The notes: a model not told the origin generated them from the sequence alone. DNA of 64,000 nucleotides from Paramacrobiotus metropolitanus (GCF_019649055.1 NW_026570281.1:62001-126000), one strand, 5' to 3'. Positions 1-13,100 are shown, numbered from the stretch's first letter. Numbers and translations: made by a program.

Positions 1-486
1 GAAATCAACGTTTTTGGACAACTGTTGGGCTCGTACCCGGTGACACCTTACGGCGTCAACTACGGCGGCGGCTATCCACCAGGGGCCGGGTTTTCGCCCT
101 CCTACTTCCCCCCACAATCCGCCCCGCCGCGCTACCCTCCGCCGCCAGCAGCCTCTCCGTACAGTGCACCACCGTATGCCGGCTCCCGACCGGGCTCCGC
201 CCGTCCACCGGGATACAACCCAGGATTTGCCTATGCTCCACCCTACAAAGTGCAGTACGGAAATAGCTATGCAGCCTATTTAGGATACTATCCGTTGAGC
301 ACCAATTACAGTCTGACCTTTGGAACGCCCGTTCAAATTGGGACGCTTACGCAACAGATCGCCACGTCCAAGATAAATGCCAGTCAATCGTATTACCCAC
401 CGCCCTACGGGGGGAGGAGGATATCCGCCCTACGGAAAATGAAGAACCTAGCACTGATTTTAAGCATTGATGTAACTCTTAATTAG
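1..486 (+). CDS. 3' end of a Pro/Tyr/Gly-rich protein, 5' truncated
   Basis: The reading frame is open from base 1, so the start codon and upstream exons lie outside the window. The visible ~160 residues are low complexity: P, Y, G and A dominate, with repeated YPPP, PPY and PPGY pieces, then a less biased stretch (LGYYPLSTNYSLTFGTPVQ) and a final YPPPYGG. I do not recognise a family; such tails occur in extracellular matrix, cuticle and RNA-binding proteins alike. The nominal stop is at 484-486. The last ~23 residues are compositionally unlike the rest and begin just after a six-G run (409-414). With one G fewer the frame continues as GGGGYPPYGK and stops at 440-442, which matches the composition better. 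An AATAAA lies at 813-818, so bases 487-835 are probably 3' UTR. Confidence 0.55.
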   Translation, partial: EINVFGQLLGSYPVTPYGVNYGGGYPPGAGFSPSYFPPQSAPPRYPPPPAASPYSAPPYAGSRPGSARPPGYNPGFAYAPPYKVQYGNSYAAYLGYYPLSTNYSLTFGTPVQIGTLTQQIATSKINASQSYYPPPYGGRRISALRKMKNLALILSIDVTLN

Positions 487-812
487 AATACTGACCGCCA
501 TTCCATTTAATATGAGGGCAGACTTGGTTGCCGAAAGAGGCCACAAAGCTGAGCATCATCCGTTCATTGTGTTCAAGCGTGTTGACAGCCGCGCCATCTA
601 CCAGGAAATGACAGCCAGCAAACGCAACACGGAAATACCTTTCACTAACTCAAATTGTGACAGCCACACTGGATTATCTTGGCGGTTGAAAGGGCTGCGT
701 GCAGACAAGCGGACGTAGGAGTCGGACAAGACTCAATTTTGTGACCTCTTTCGAAACAACTGAACCTCTCATCTCTAATGTTTTAAGTTTTTGTTAAGTT
801 TGATAATTGCAT

Positions 813-818
813 AATAAA
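813..818 (+). terminator. Polyadenylation signal AATAAA
   Basis: This is a canonical hexamer about 330-370 nt after the stop of the Pro/Tyr-rich gene. It is the first good one downstream and is followed by T/G-rich sequence. Confidence 0.5.
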
Positions 819-2629
819 TTTGTGGTTTTGTACAGTTCGCACGTCAACCTTTGTATTATGCTATGGTTGCGCAAAATTTGTTGCAAAATCCCTGCGGTAA
901 TAATATTAAATTCTTAATAGCGCGGTGAAAAACACGTTTAACAAACAAATATGGCCTCTATTCGCAAAAAAAGAAATTTACGCAGTAGCGTAAACGTGAG
1001 TCCTGCCTGTTCCTTTCGGAAACGGTCGCATGCAGTTATAATCCAGGAAGCAACAAAATAGTGCCGAGACTCACTTATAACGCTCGTCAGGAACGTAAGT
1101 CCAACTCACGGATCGCCTAAGTTTAAAAATACGTTGAGTAGTACACTGCAGTGATGAGTTTTGCTTTCTTGATAGATTTCCAGAAAGTTCACCAGAGTCG
1201 GACAATAAATTTTTCCATCCAGTACTAGGTGGCTTTTCAGTCAATGTCGTTTGACCGTCATCAACTGCATGCGCAGAAACAACAAAAAGACTGGATCAAT
1301 ACCAAGAGACGAAGACGTGTGGCACTCTACTGACGATGACGAACCTGCAAATAAAGCTGCAATCATTAATATTTTGATGTTGTGTCTGCTTGTCCCTGTC
1401 TCTTTTGTGGTAGAAGAAAATATTCGTTCAGGTACATCCTACGGTTGTTCTGCCAATTTGCAAAAAAAATGAATTTTCTGAAATGGAGGCCTCTAACCAT
1501 TCTTTGCAATTGCTGAGGAAAAATACTGACGGTATAATGATCCGGATGCATGGGATTACGAGTGTTAACTGGTGAAACACAAGAAACAAGAAAGCAGCAA
1601 ACACAGAAGAAGAGTACGGATGTGACGTTGGCCGTAAAATTCAGCGAAACATAAAATCAGATTTCGTGGATGTACTTCAGCCTAAGCGTAGCACATACGA
1701 TAATGTAACTATGTATGTACATATTGCGAACTCCAAACGACGTCCTCGGAATTTTGGTTTAATAATAATTGTTATTGGTCAGAAAATGCGTACTAACACC
1801 GAAGTATAACACCAAAGGCTACCAGGTATGCCGGATCATTTCAATGATGCACGATGGATTCCTGCAAAAGACAAAAGTATCAGCATTTTAACCGGTTCCG
1901 ATCATGCTTGCAAATGAAAGGGAGGCCAGACTGACCAGGCAGCTACAGTTTAAAATGTAACAAATTGCACGGCGAATAGTGTCCACGGTTCGTCTACGGT
2001 GAAAAGGAGATCTGCCTAGCCACAATTTCTTCCTAATCGTCCAGTATATACTCTTCTGTATCCCTGGAAGTAAAGCAACCGGAAGACGCAGAACGTGATC
2101 CCAGGCACAGGATATCAGTCATTGATGTTGTATGTAATTTCACACTGCACAGCGCACATACCGCGGCGCTGCTGACGTTGACAGTTGCACAAGTTCCATA
2201 ATACTATAAACCTTTGTTCATGTTGTAAGATCAGCATATAATCGCGTGCGCAATGTTCCAACTGTCTAAAGATACCATAGTGAAAAGAGAACTTTTATGA
2301 ATGCTTAACCTAATCAATTTCCACAATTCAACACTATTTCTGGTTGCATCAGCGAATTCAATCCTCGACTTGCCTCCTGTGCCCTGCGGTGCCGACGGAC
2401 AATGTGCTTCCCGGTCCGATTAAAGAAAAACAGTCACCCCACTGTGGAAGCCTGCATTGATGGTGTCCTTTAGAGAAAGGAAGACTTTGATATGCATATG
2501 GATGACGACATCACTCGCCTAATTGATTTACCTGACTGGGATGCGTGTAAAATATAAGCGGAAAGAACCGCTTTCGCAGACATAAGCACGCTGCCTCACT
2601 TTATCGCTACTGCACAGAACTTTGGAACA
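819..2629. other. Intergenic, no gene seen
   Basis: Only short ORFs of 60-75 codons without family resemblance are present. The right part should contain the promoter of the first receptor cyclase, but I see no clear TATA box close to the start codon. Confidence 0.5.
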
Positions 2630-5600
2630 ATGCCAGCTGTAAAGATTTTCTGGCTGGTGCTAATTACAACTTGCGTTGGCCGGTTGAGCGGCCTCATAGT
2701 GGACGTGGTGACCATCGGGGAATATGCAGGTGGATGGTCTTATGGGGCGGCTGCAGTTAGTGGGGCCGGCCGTGGATTTGGCGGTGGAGGAGATTAACTC
2801 AAAGTATGCCGGAGTATTTTCCATACGACGGACATTCCTGTATGATGTCAATTCCGCCAGTTGTGGGGATTTGCTAGCGTCGGAGGTCGATCTGATTGCA
2901 AGCTCTTATTATCGTGCATTTGAGAGAAAGTCCAAGTTAACAGCGCTAATCTATCCAGGTGACGTCATGTGCATTTATCACATAATATCGTAACGGAAAA
3001 ACGAAATCCAAGTATTAGACATGTTTGTCTTAATAATATAGTGCTGAGTGGGTTATGCTTTGACTATAATGTGTAACAGCATATGAAAGCGCATTCGTTT
3101 ACTGGTTTAGAGCATTTAACAATAAACAAAGATGAAAACAGCTAGCAGTATCACTATCCTTTGCCGCTATGTATGCTACATGTATGTTATTTCAATTGTA
3201 ATTAATATAGGCTGCTTCGACCAATCGGCACAAATTCTTTGGCTTACGAAAGGTAACCAATGAATTATTGCTACCAGACTTTTGTACTTCAAGATTAGTC
3301 TTGAGTCTGCATTCGATTTTTGTGCGACTGGAGGAGAACTTCTAGGCCGTGTTAATTATTTATTGTAAATAGTAAACAGTGTTCATAGACATTATTAATA
3401 ACAAACATTGTAAATATTTATTGTTAGTACGAGGCAAGCGACAACTCTTTCCCATCGCTTTAGTAAATTTTATCACTTTCCCTGCTGCATCTTACCCGTG
3501 TGCAGGCGCTCACGTGATACTGATATCGAATCCACTGTAATCAGCGCTTACTGAGCCGGCGATAAAATCTCGCCTTTCGTGCTCTTCTCTATATTCTTTA
3601 TCAGTTTGCACAATCAACTATAGCTGCAAACCGACGTGAAACGGCTGAAATCAAGTATCACGTGAGCGCCCGCACACGGGTAAGATGCAGCAGGGAAAGT
3701 GATCAAATTTACTAAAGCGATGGGAAAGAGTTGTCGCTTGCCTCGTACTATTTATTGTTAATAACAATTGTCAATTATTTATTTCAGAATGGAATTTTCT
3801 AACCATTGTCGGGTACCGTCCGTGGTGTATAACTACTACTTATTCAAAACTGTTGCTGTATTGTATGGTGCTCTATGTCGTAGCGATCTTATGAATGATT
3901 AAATTAACTAGAGATTAAATTAACTTTTCTGAAGAACTTGGCAAGTGTTGCAGATCGGTGCAGGCACTGACCAAGAGCTTCCCTCAAGCTGTCGTGACTG
4001 CCTACGCCAACTCCACCCCGTACGGCCGTCTGATCGTTGCCCTGCTGATGAAGTACAAATGGACAGATGTGTACATTGTTTACGATAGCAGTCCGTCGCG
4101 CACGCAGTTCCGCATGCTTGCGCTGGGCGCTGTGGACGCCGTCAAGACCATCAAGGGCTTCAAATTCAACATCGCCGTGCGACCGGTGGACTGCGTACAC
4201 AATGCCACCTTTACGGAGGCTCTAAAGGATTTTCGCCGGCAGTCGCGAGGCAAATGCAATTCTGACATTTGATGACTACCAATGTTATTTTTTTCTTGGG
4301 ATTTTTCTAGTTTTAATTTTCTTCGGCAACAACGACTTTGTTCGAACCTTATTAGTAAGTGCTACCGCTGGATTGCGAGCTGGTTATACTTCATGCTATT
4401 TTGGTTTCCATGATTAGATCGAAGCATCCACGTTGAACATGACAGATGGAGAATACGTAAGCTATGTGCTACACATAGAGAACTCTCAGGTTACGGGCTG
4501 ATCGGGATTATTGTTTACTGCAGGTGTACATAACTATCAACAGCGGGCCTGACGCTGACCGCGGCATTTACGGCCGCTTAGAGTGGCAGAAACAGGATGA
4601 AAACGATGAGGTAACACTGTAAAAGCATCTAGCCAGGGAAATATAATAGTGTCTGCTACAGGTTGCCCGCAACGCGTTTCGCTCCCTATTGGTTGCATCT
4701 CCTTTACCGGATACGATTAATCCGGAAAATATCCGTAATTTTTCGGCACGGATACGACAGATCTCAATGCAGAACTACAATTACACTTACACTGCCGACG
4801 AAGAGGTAGCACGAGAAGCAGGCTTAATTAATAATACGCAGTGCTAACCTGGAGTGTGTATGGCTAGTCTTTTTGTTTCGTGTTGGAGCGGATGAGATCG
4901 CCGTAATGTGTTGCAGAAAACAAACCGTTAAACTACTTCTACAGAATAAGTGCCGCGATGCGCAACTAATCAAGGTTATATAAACTAGGTTAAACAACAA
5001 AGCTCTCTCTGGTTAGAGCCGACCCCTGATCGACTCTAACCAGACTTTGTTGCCTAACATCAGTGTTGTTTACATAACAAGAATTAGTGAGCAATTGTCC
5101 TTTGACTCACCCAAAAAAAGGCAGTTATTTCCACAGCTTGCGTGCAGTAAGATTTTCCTTTTTTCCAGCCAAATTACGTTGTAAAATCGATGTACATATC
5201 GTATTGGATGCTGGCCCAGGTGAGGTTGTATTTAGTCGCATTTTCATCTTTACGTCGCCTCAATTAATGCTGGCTTCCACGAACCATTCAGGTCATTAGC
5301 GATGTGTTGTCCACTGACGATCCCATTGACTTGAGCAACGGGGCTGCACTGAGTGAGCAGTTTCATGACCGCACATTTGACATGTCCATCGGGAAAGCTT
5401 ATATCGACGATAAAGGTCAGCGCACCGACGCCGTGGCGATCTTCCATTTTGACGCTTCAACGAATACGTTTACGGTAACAAACTCATGTTGCATCAATAT
5501 TGTCCGCTGATTGTGATCAAAGTGATGCGTGCACGGCAGCCAGTGATCAAACAAGACGATGTATTCTTCATCCTGTATTCCGTGCGCAACTTCACGTGGC

Positions 5601-8392
5601 CCAACGGAAAGTGGCCGCCGCTCAACACTCCGCTTTGTGGATACAGTCAGCTTGAAGGACCCTGTAGAATTCAAGGTTGGTTTTCCTATGCTCTCTATAA
5701 AATTGTTTTACATAGCCATTATTTTCAGCATCGTCGACTATGCTAAGCGGCGTCGTCTGTGGGTCAGTCGCTGTAGTTGTGCTCGTTGTTCTGGTAGTCA
5801 TAGGACTTCGAGTCATGCACCACAGAGCGCGCTTAAGTAACCGCTGGTGGGAGCTCGATCGATGTCAGTTTTCGGTTCTTAGCGGTCGCAGTGTGTCGGT
5901 CATAGCACCACAGGTATTCAGTTCCATAAAACTCTCCCATGTCAATATAATCGAAAACTTTGCTTTGTTTCCGCAGTTCTTTCGAAACGATCCAATTCCC
6001 TTGGAATTCTCGCCGAAATCCGGTGCAGCATTATACCGCTTCCACCCGGTCTTCTTGTCACGCTTGCCGGCTGTAGACTGCGCGGTGACCAATCGGCACG
6101 CTCACATGTTGTTTGATCAAGTAAACTGTAACTGCTGAACGGGGGTCGAGTAATTGATGCAGTCAGTGGCTTTTTGGCAGCTTTCCAGCATTCAGCATTC
6201 CAATATCAACAGCATGGTCGGGATCCTCTATACAGCGAGTGAGACGGCGTTCTCCACGTGGTACGTCGACCCTCTATGTCCGCGACTCGACCTGGAAACC
6301 GTGTTGGCGGATGCCAGTAGCAATATGCTGGATCTGGAGTTTCGGCACGGAATAACGAGAGATATTCTGTCGGTAAAATGTGCTATTTAGTACGTAACGC
6401 GTAATAAACTGATTTAATCTGGAAATGTTTCAATGGCAGTAACTTTTTTTATGCTAATATTCATTTCTTATCGTGGCAAAGTCGTCGGTACGGCAGAAAC
6501 CCGGTTATCTTAAAATCTTTGATTGGGTTTTACAGGGTCTGCAGTGCGTTTTCACATCATCCGTTAAGTATTGTGGGTACCTAAAACCCACAACTTGCCT
6601 GATTGACAGCCGCTTTTCGGTTAAGCTGTCCAAAATCGGATATGATCGCCTGCTACGAAGTCTTTCGACCAGCGAGAAAAAGTGGCCGTTTAATGATCTA
6701 AACACTGTCGCCCCTGAGCACCGCTCAACGCTTTCAGGCTCGCCAGCCGGTGACCTTTACTCGTTGGGAACGGTTTTAGAGATGGTATATAGCGATAGTG
6801 GTAAGCGTAATGCAAAGACTGGCGACAAGCTTTTTATCACCATTACAAAGAAACTCTGAACAGGCTTGAAGAACCCACTGAAGCGGAAGAAGTCCGTTAT
6901 CAGTCACATCGAGACATTCCTGCACACGATTTCAGCTTGCCGTGATGTGAGTCCGGACCAGCGTCCTCATCTGAGCACTCTCATTTCTCAACAAAGAAAG
7001 ACCGCGCACTTTGCTGATAACAGCTTTCTCGAGAGTGTAATGCGCCGCATGGAAGCATATGCCGAAACGTTGGAGTCTTCCGTCGCGCAGAGAACGAAAC
7101 AGCTTTTGCACGAACAGAGAAAGTGCGATGAGCTGTTAGCCGAAATGTTGCCATCGTAAGTGCATATTTGTGACTACGGGCGACATTAATTTTTGCATAT
7201 CACCTTGTACATTATACCGTACGAAATCATTCAGAACGCATTTTCCGGGTTTTGCGGACTTTCATGTTTCCTATATCTAATTTCGTGTGAGTTTCATCTG
7301 GTTATAGGCTGCCATGTTAGCTTTTAGGTAATTACCGTATCAACAGATTAACTGCTTTTTAAAATCCTAAAATTTTGTTTTTTCTCTCTCTGGCTTTACT
7401 GATGTGTACTGTGTACATCGGTTGCCTGTGCAATTGTAGGTCCATCGTTATTATACTCCGGCAAGGGCAGATCGTGGAAGCGGAGGTATTCGACGTCGTC
7501 AGCGTTTTATTTAGTGACATAGTCGGATTCTCCGAAATGGTAGCTCACTCCAAACCGGTGAATGTGGTCGAGTTCCTTAATAGCTCACACGGGCTCTTCG
7601 ATCGCGTGCTGACCCAGTTCGATGCGTACAAAGTGGAAACCATCAACGACTGCTATCTGGTAATATTCCTTTAGTGACACAAGGAAACAAGGTATAGGAA
7701 GAAAAATGCAAGAATAAAACATAGAAAACACAAACGAAGAAAGATATGAGACAAGAAAACTGTAGTTATGAGAAAGAAAGTTATATAAGAAAACTGTGCA
7801 TAATTGTCGTATCGGTAAAAAACGACATGCAAGTGCTAATTGTAACCATATTACTTTTGGCTGAATGCAGGTTGCCAGTGGAGTACTACCAATCAGAAAC
7901 GGTAGCCGTCATGCACTGAATGTCTGCAAGGTGGCCCTGAAGTTCGTTAACTCATTCGACGAATACTTCCCCGCAACGAGCATGTCTGTTAAAATTGGCG
8001 TACACACAGGTCAGTCTCTGATTGAATCACTGTTGACAACTGCCGCAGTTACATAGTTCATCTTTAAAGGTCCCTGTGTGGCTGCCGTTGCCGGGACGAA
8101 ACGCCCACGCTACTGTTTGTATGTCAAATTTATTTCTGCCGATTACACAGAGCAGCATTTTACTGCGCCGTGGTTGTGTAGATTTGGGGATACGATTAAC
8201 ACAGCCAGCCGGATGGAAAGCCACGGAAAAGCCGGGAAAATCCATGCCAGTCAGGCCACGGCCGATTATGTGGCCACCCTGGGTGATGCGGCCGTGACAG
8301 TGTGTCCGCGGGGGGCCATACAGATCAAGGGCAAAGGAATCATGCACACATACTGGATTGTTGCGACCGCAAATTACGGACTCACAGTGTGA
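2630..8392 (+). CDS. Receptor guanylate cyclase 1 (natriuretic-peptide-receptor type), one frame break
   Basis: It would make cGMP from GTP at the plasma membrane on ligand binding. Exons, fixed by alignment to the neighbouring paralog and by phase: 2630-2958, 3211-3252, 3788-3812, 3954-4249, 4311-4354, 4418-4456, 4524-4610, 4662-4805, 5169-5219, 5292-5474, 5540-5675, 5729-5913, 5977-6120, 6181-6372, 6536-6800, 6864-7155, 7440-7659, 7871-8009, 8070-8118, 8182-8392. Domains in order: signal peptide, ANF-receptor ectodomain (exons 1-11), one membrane span (~residues 463-487), kinase-homology domain without a catalytic HRD/DFG (CGYLKPTTCLIDS; APEH retained), HNOBA coiled coil ending LLAEMLPS, and catalytic cyclase. 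The cyclase keeps both metal aspartates (FSDIVGF, VETIND), the guanine-specifying Glu and Cys (VETI, RPRYCLFGD) and NTASRMES. Total length is ~1023 codons plus one base: the signal-peptide frame and the ectodomain frame differ at GGGG 2717-2720. Intron 4 uses a GC donor (4250). Confidence 0.9.
3426..3750. repeat. Foldback (long inverted repeat) element in intron 2 of cyclase 1
   Basis: Arms 3426-3521 and 3654-3750 are near-perfect reverse complements (about 96 nt, a handful of mismatches) around a ~132-nt unrelated spacer. The flanks are AT-rich (ATTTATTGTTA-like on both sides). There is no coding capacity. It resembles a non-autonomous foldback/MITE insertion and ends 37 nt before a 25-nt microexon. 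Confidence 0.85.
4995..5052. repeat. Intronic hairpin in cyclase 1
   Basis: CAACAAAG and CTGGTTAGAG at 4995-5018 pair with their complements at 5034-5052. A CTCTCT stretch bulges from the left arm. It sits in the 363-nt intron between exons 8 and 9. Confidence 0.55.
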
Positions 8393-8482
8393 TTCAGTTG
8401 CAGCTTTCTTTTTCTGCTTCGAACGGAATGCCCGTCGATTATGTGCTTCCCTGACTTACTGTTTAAAACGGTGGTACCTAAA

Positions 8483-8488
8483 AATAAA
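8483..8488 (+). terminator. Polyadenylation signal AATAAA, cyclase 1
   Basis: This is the first AATAAA after the cyclase 1 stop codon, 91 nt downstream. Confidence 0.5.
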
Positions 8489-10172
8489 ATTTATTATTTA
8501 CATTTGCTTTGTCCGAATTTAATTGGCTCTCCACCTCCCGCGTACAGCAAAAACAGATTCATTTATTGGCCGAAGCGAAGAAGAAGCATTTCTACAAACT
8601 TAGCAACCTTGAACCTTATCGTCATACAACACACTAAAACAGTTTGGATACAACTCATTGGTTGTTCGAAAGTTCACGAAATATTAAATTAATGTGCTAC
8701 AGTAAACTCTTGTCGACAAATCTAAGAAGAGAGTTTCCATGCAAAGGACGATCACCGGAAGATAATTGTAATGTAATTGCGGTCGTGAGCGGAAGTCCTG
8801 TCTTAAGTAAGTGGTAACAAGCGGGACACTTTTTGTCATTTGGCAGCAGCTGCAAACCGCGCGCCCCATCCTCGAAATACGAGTATCACATTAACCGCAT
8901 CACCCAAATGCCAATCGTTCCTTTGCACCGGAAAACCAGAGCAGAAGGATGAATTTTCTCTCTAGCATGCGTTGATATCAGCTGATCCACTACGGCAAGC
9001 TTGCTTCCCTGCAAAGCACGTAATTATGTCGCAAAGATAATTAAAATGAAATTATAGCGCATGTTTCAGTCGAATTCACCGCCGTGCTAATCATGGTGTA
9101 ATTACAATCCGCCAATCATGTCGTATGCGCGGGAAAGGTACAGTAAATGACTAGCCGGATGCTTATTATATCTATATTTATGTTTAACTGCAGTCTGCAG
9201 CTAGCGAGGTAAAAAGTATAAGATCATTTGGACCATTCTGCTGCTCTTAGTATGCATGGTGGGTGCAAGTTAATACATACTTGATACAAAGTAAGATAAA
9301 CCTGTAAGGTTGGTTGGACGTATCTTTCTTTACTTATATAAATACTGCTGTAATTTGATGTAACTTAACGGAAAAGCGAAAGACCAGTTGGCCGGATGCT
9401 GGTGTAACTGGTGCAACAAACGGTAAAGTGTAACATTCGAGCAGTGGCCACCCCTCCAACTGGGAATGCGCAAGGGTTATTTAAAAATTTAAAAACTGCC
9501 GGCGGCCCTGTATATCGATGAGCGCCAAATGGAATTTTCTTCCTAAATCTTGGATTTTGCCCAATAGATCCGCAGTCGGCAGAATCGGCTAATCCGCCAC
9601 ACATAAATTATTTCGATCGGATAAGCACGATGAGTTAATTTTGACATTCTGTGTGTTGTACCCGTATCCGCTCTATTGATTGTGGCAATTGAATGTTTTC
9701 GTGCTTGCATTCGTCGGATTTCGACTGGATTGTTTTGTATAATAAAGCATTGCACTAAGTCTTTATGTCAGCTTTCGTGATGTTTAGTGAACATTCAACG
9801 CTAGCCCCTGTTTATGGTTAATTGTCCAGACGAGCACGCCGATACATTATTCATTCCACAGCTGCATTTTGTGTACAGCGTCGGTGAGCGTGCCTGCCTA
9901 GACCAGCGTGAAACCTTACCAAGCGTTTTTGTTTACTTATGACACAATAATCTTCTCCCCACATACGTCTTTTACCGTACGATAGGGTTGCTGGTTTTTC
10001 ATCGTAACAACAGGGGAATACGCCATCCAGTATTGGGCAATCCAACGCACACAAACGCCGGCTGCGTCAGCGGGACATGCAAGATGCACTCTTAGTCTTG
10101 CCTTTTCCCAATCCTCCATTCACTTCGCCGCACGCGTAACATGGTTTCCCGTTAATCCGCTTCCCTGTGAAA
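8489..10172. other. Intergenic between the two cyclases
   Basis: No coding region or RNA gene is recognised. It should hold the promoter of cyclase 2; I see no convincing TATA box within 100 nt of its start codon. Confidence 0.45.
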
Positions 10173-13100
10173 ATGCCCTGTATTGTGGATTTTTATACCG
10201 GCTTATTATTGGCGTCAGTTAGCTTGGTGATAATCAGAAGCGAACTGTCCGTGGAAGTGCTGAGCGTAGTCAATGTTCGGCCAGATGGAACGATGGGACG
10301 GTTGGCGTTAGTGGGACCGGCCGTCGATGTGGCCATCGAGGAAATTAACAAACGTTACAGTGGGCAACTATCCATGCGACAAACGTATCTATACAACAAC
10401 GGATCGGCCAGTTGCAGCGATCTGAAGGCCGTGGAAACCCAGCTGCTGGCCGCGTATTTCTATAGTCCACAACGCCAGGTGGCGAATGTGACGGCGCTCA
10501 TTTACCCAGGTTAATCTTGTTACGCTTTGGTGTGCACGAGTGGACACTGTGTTGAATCGGTAACACGTTTTAGCCTTCTAGGGTGTTTTGATGAGAGGAC
10601 ACAAATGGCCTGGATGACAAACGGTACACTTAATTTTTCAGGCCTCTTTTATCTGCATTTAGTCACGTTTTGAGCACATTTCTAATCAGCACATTTACTA
10701 CTGTAGTACGCAAAACGGATTCAATATTATCTGAAGTAAAATAAAGTGAGATTCGCCAGTTCGACAGTGTTTGATTGTTGGCTAATGCCACGTTTAAGTA
10801 CTACCAGTACCGGTACAGTTTATTGCAAGATTCATACGTATTCATTATTGTTCACTATTCAATATTGCACGTCGATTCGTAATATTATTATTATGATTGT
10901 ATCGTATTTTCAACAAATGCAATAGAAGTAGTGATACGTCGATGATTACGTCATTAACGTAACTAACGTAGCATCTGACTCTCTTACACCTTTTTTTCAT
11001 CCAGTTGGTAGTAATCGGCTTTTATTTCATTTGCAGAACTGGACCTGCTCACTGTATACGGGTAAACTGACGCCACGCTAAGTGTTCAGTTGACAAGAAT
11101 CGCTCCATTGTCACCTCACAATATGAACACCGCGCAATCACAACTTGTTTGCTTTCAGCGGCGCACAAAACAGCACCCGGCTGCCGCAGGTCATCGCAGC
11201 CGCCTACACGAACTCAGGTCCGTACGGCCGCCTGACACTGGCGATGCTGAAGATGTACCGCTGGACGGACGTCTACGTCATCTACGACATTGCTTTGTCT
11301 CAGTTCGCCACCTACGCCAAGGCCAGTGCGGCTCTGTTGGCATTCTATGGAGTCAAGTCCACTCTAGTGCCAGTGATGTGCCATGTCAATGTCACATTCA
11401 CAGAAGTCCTACGCGACTTCCGCTCACGCTCACGCGGTAAGTCGAGAAACCTGTCAAAACGCGCCGGCTGCGGCATTGACGCCATTGTAATGTTTGAGTT
11501 TTGTAGTGCTGATCTTCTCCGCCAGTCTCGACCATCTCCGGAAATTACTGGTACGCTTAGGATGTAGCGTTGTGTGACTCAACCTGGTGACTGATGTTCC
11601 TTGTGTAGATCGATGCCTCTGCACTAAATATGACAAATGGCGAATACGTAAGAGAAACAGCCAACCCAGCTTCAGCCGGGGATAGCGCCGCGTTGTTACA
11701 TTGTTATTAGTTAACATTGTTATTGTTAACGGGGTTTTTGTGTTGTAAGGTCTACTACACGGTTAACACCGGCGCGGATATTGCCATTTACGGACAATTG
11801 CAATGGCAGAAAAATGATAGCAATGACGAGGTGAGGCTGTGCGGAGATGGAAATAGGGACAGCTTGACCTGGCGGTTAGGTTGTCGAGAAAGTCTGGATC
11901 GGTAAAACAGGGCAATAATAAGAAGCCGAATATGTCAAGCGCAGAATGTGTTTTAGGTAGCGCGAAGAGCATTTCAGTCACTGGTCATTGGAATGCCTTT
12001 GCAAACTGTCGCCAGCGAAGAGACATGGCGCAATTACTCTGGGGAATTTAAACGGCGATCTCGTGCAGTCTACAACTACACGTACGGTCCTTCCGAAGAA
12101 GTAAGTCACCGTTTGCGCTCTTTACCTGAAGTTACTGAACTATGCCAAATGTGAGGGTGTGCTTTTACAGCCGAACATTGTGGTAAAAGCAATGTACGCT
12201 TCCTATTGGATGCTGGCGACGGTAACCGCGATCTTTCAACAAACTCTGCTGTAATGTATCAACAGATTTTGTGATTGAGCGCATTCTAGGCGTTAACCGA
12301 CATCCACATCCTGAATAACACCACGTCAACTAATTTTATCAGCGGCTCAGCTATCTCCCGCCTGTTGCGGGGGCGAAGCTTCCATACCCCGATTGACAAA
12401 TCGTACATTGACCAGAATGGTGAACGCGCAATTGACCTCGCTCTATGCACATTCGATTACAAACAGGGCAACTTCCAGGTGAGTGTTAAGGTCTGTAGAT
12501 TGCGCAAACTGCGATGCGCAAATTGCTGTGAGTTCTCTGCGTGTGTTCAGCCGATCTGGAAGCAAGACAAGCAGACGTTTGCCATAACGCAACTGCGAGG
12601 CGTCTCTGACTGGCCGAATAACCTCTGGCCACCACCCAATGCACCGTTATGCGGATTTAGTGGACTAGAAGGTCCCTGTACACCCATAGCGTCCTCGACT
12701 GTTCTGGTGGCCAGCGTCTGCTCATGTGCAGCCATCCTTATACTGATTGCTACGGCCTTTGCCGGCATCAAGTAAGACGGGGTTTTGACAGCGTGATTTT
12801 TCAGCTGGATGTTTTCGACTCTGTACTACACTGAAATAGCTAAAATATTAGCAAAGCGTTTAGCAGATTATTTACATATTATCTAGTGCTTTGTTTTAGT
12901 TGCTTGTTGGCGCCCTCGTACAGCAGCAATTTGCATAGTTGGTCTTTCTTTTTGGTTTTCGTTTGATCAAATTCGAGATTTTCAGGGCACTACAGCGCGA
13001 ATCACGCATTCGAAACCGCTGGTGGCTGCTAAGCAAAGCCGATTTGTCTGCTTTCGTGTCAAACCGTAGCACAACATCAATTTTAGCCAGCGGATTGTTC

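Noticed and set aside
1251-1472. ORF of 73 codons with a hydrophobic middle
   Set aside because: No convincing start context, poly(A) signal or homology; within chance expectation for this length of DNA.
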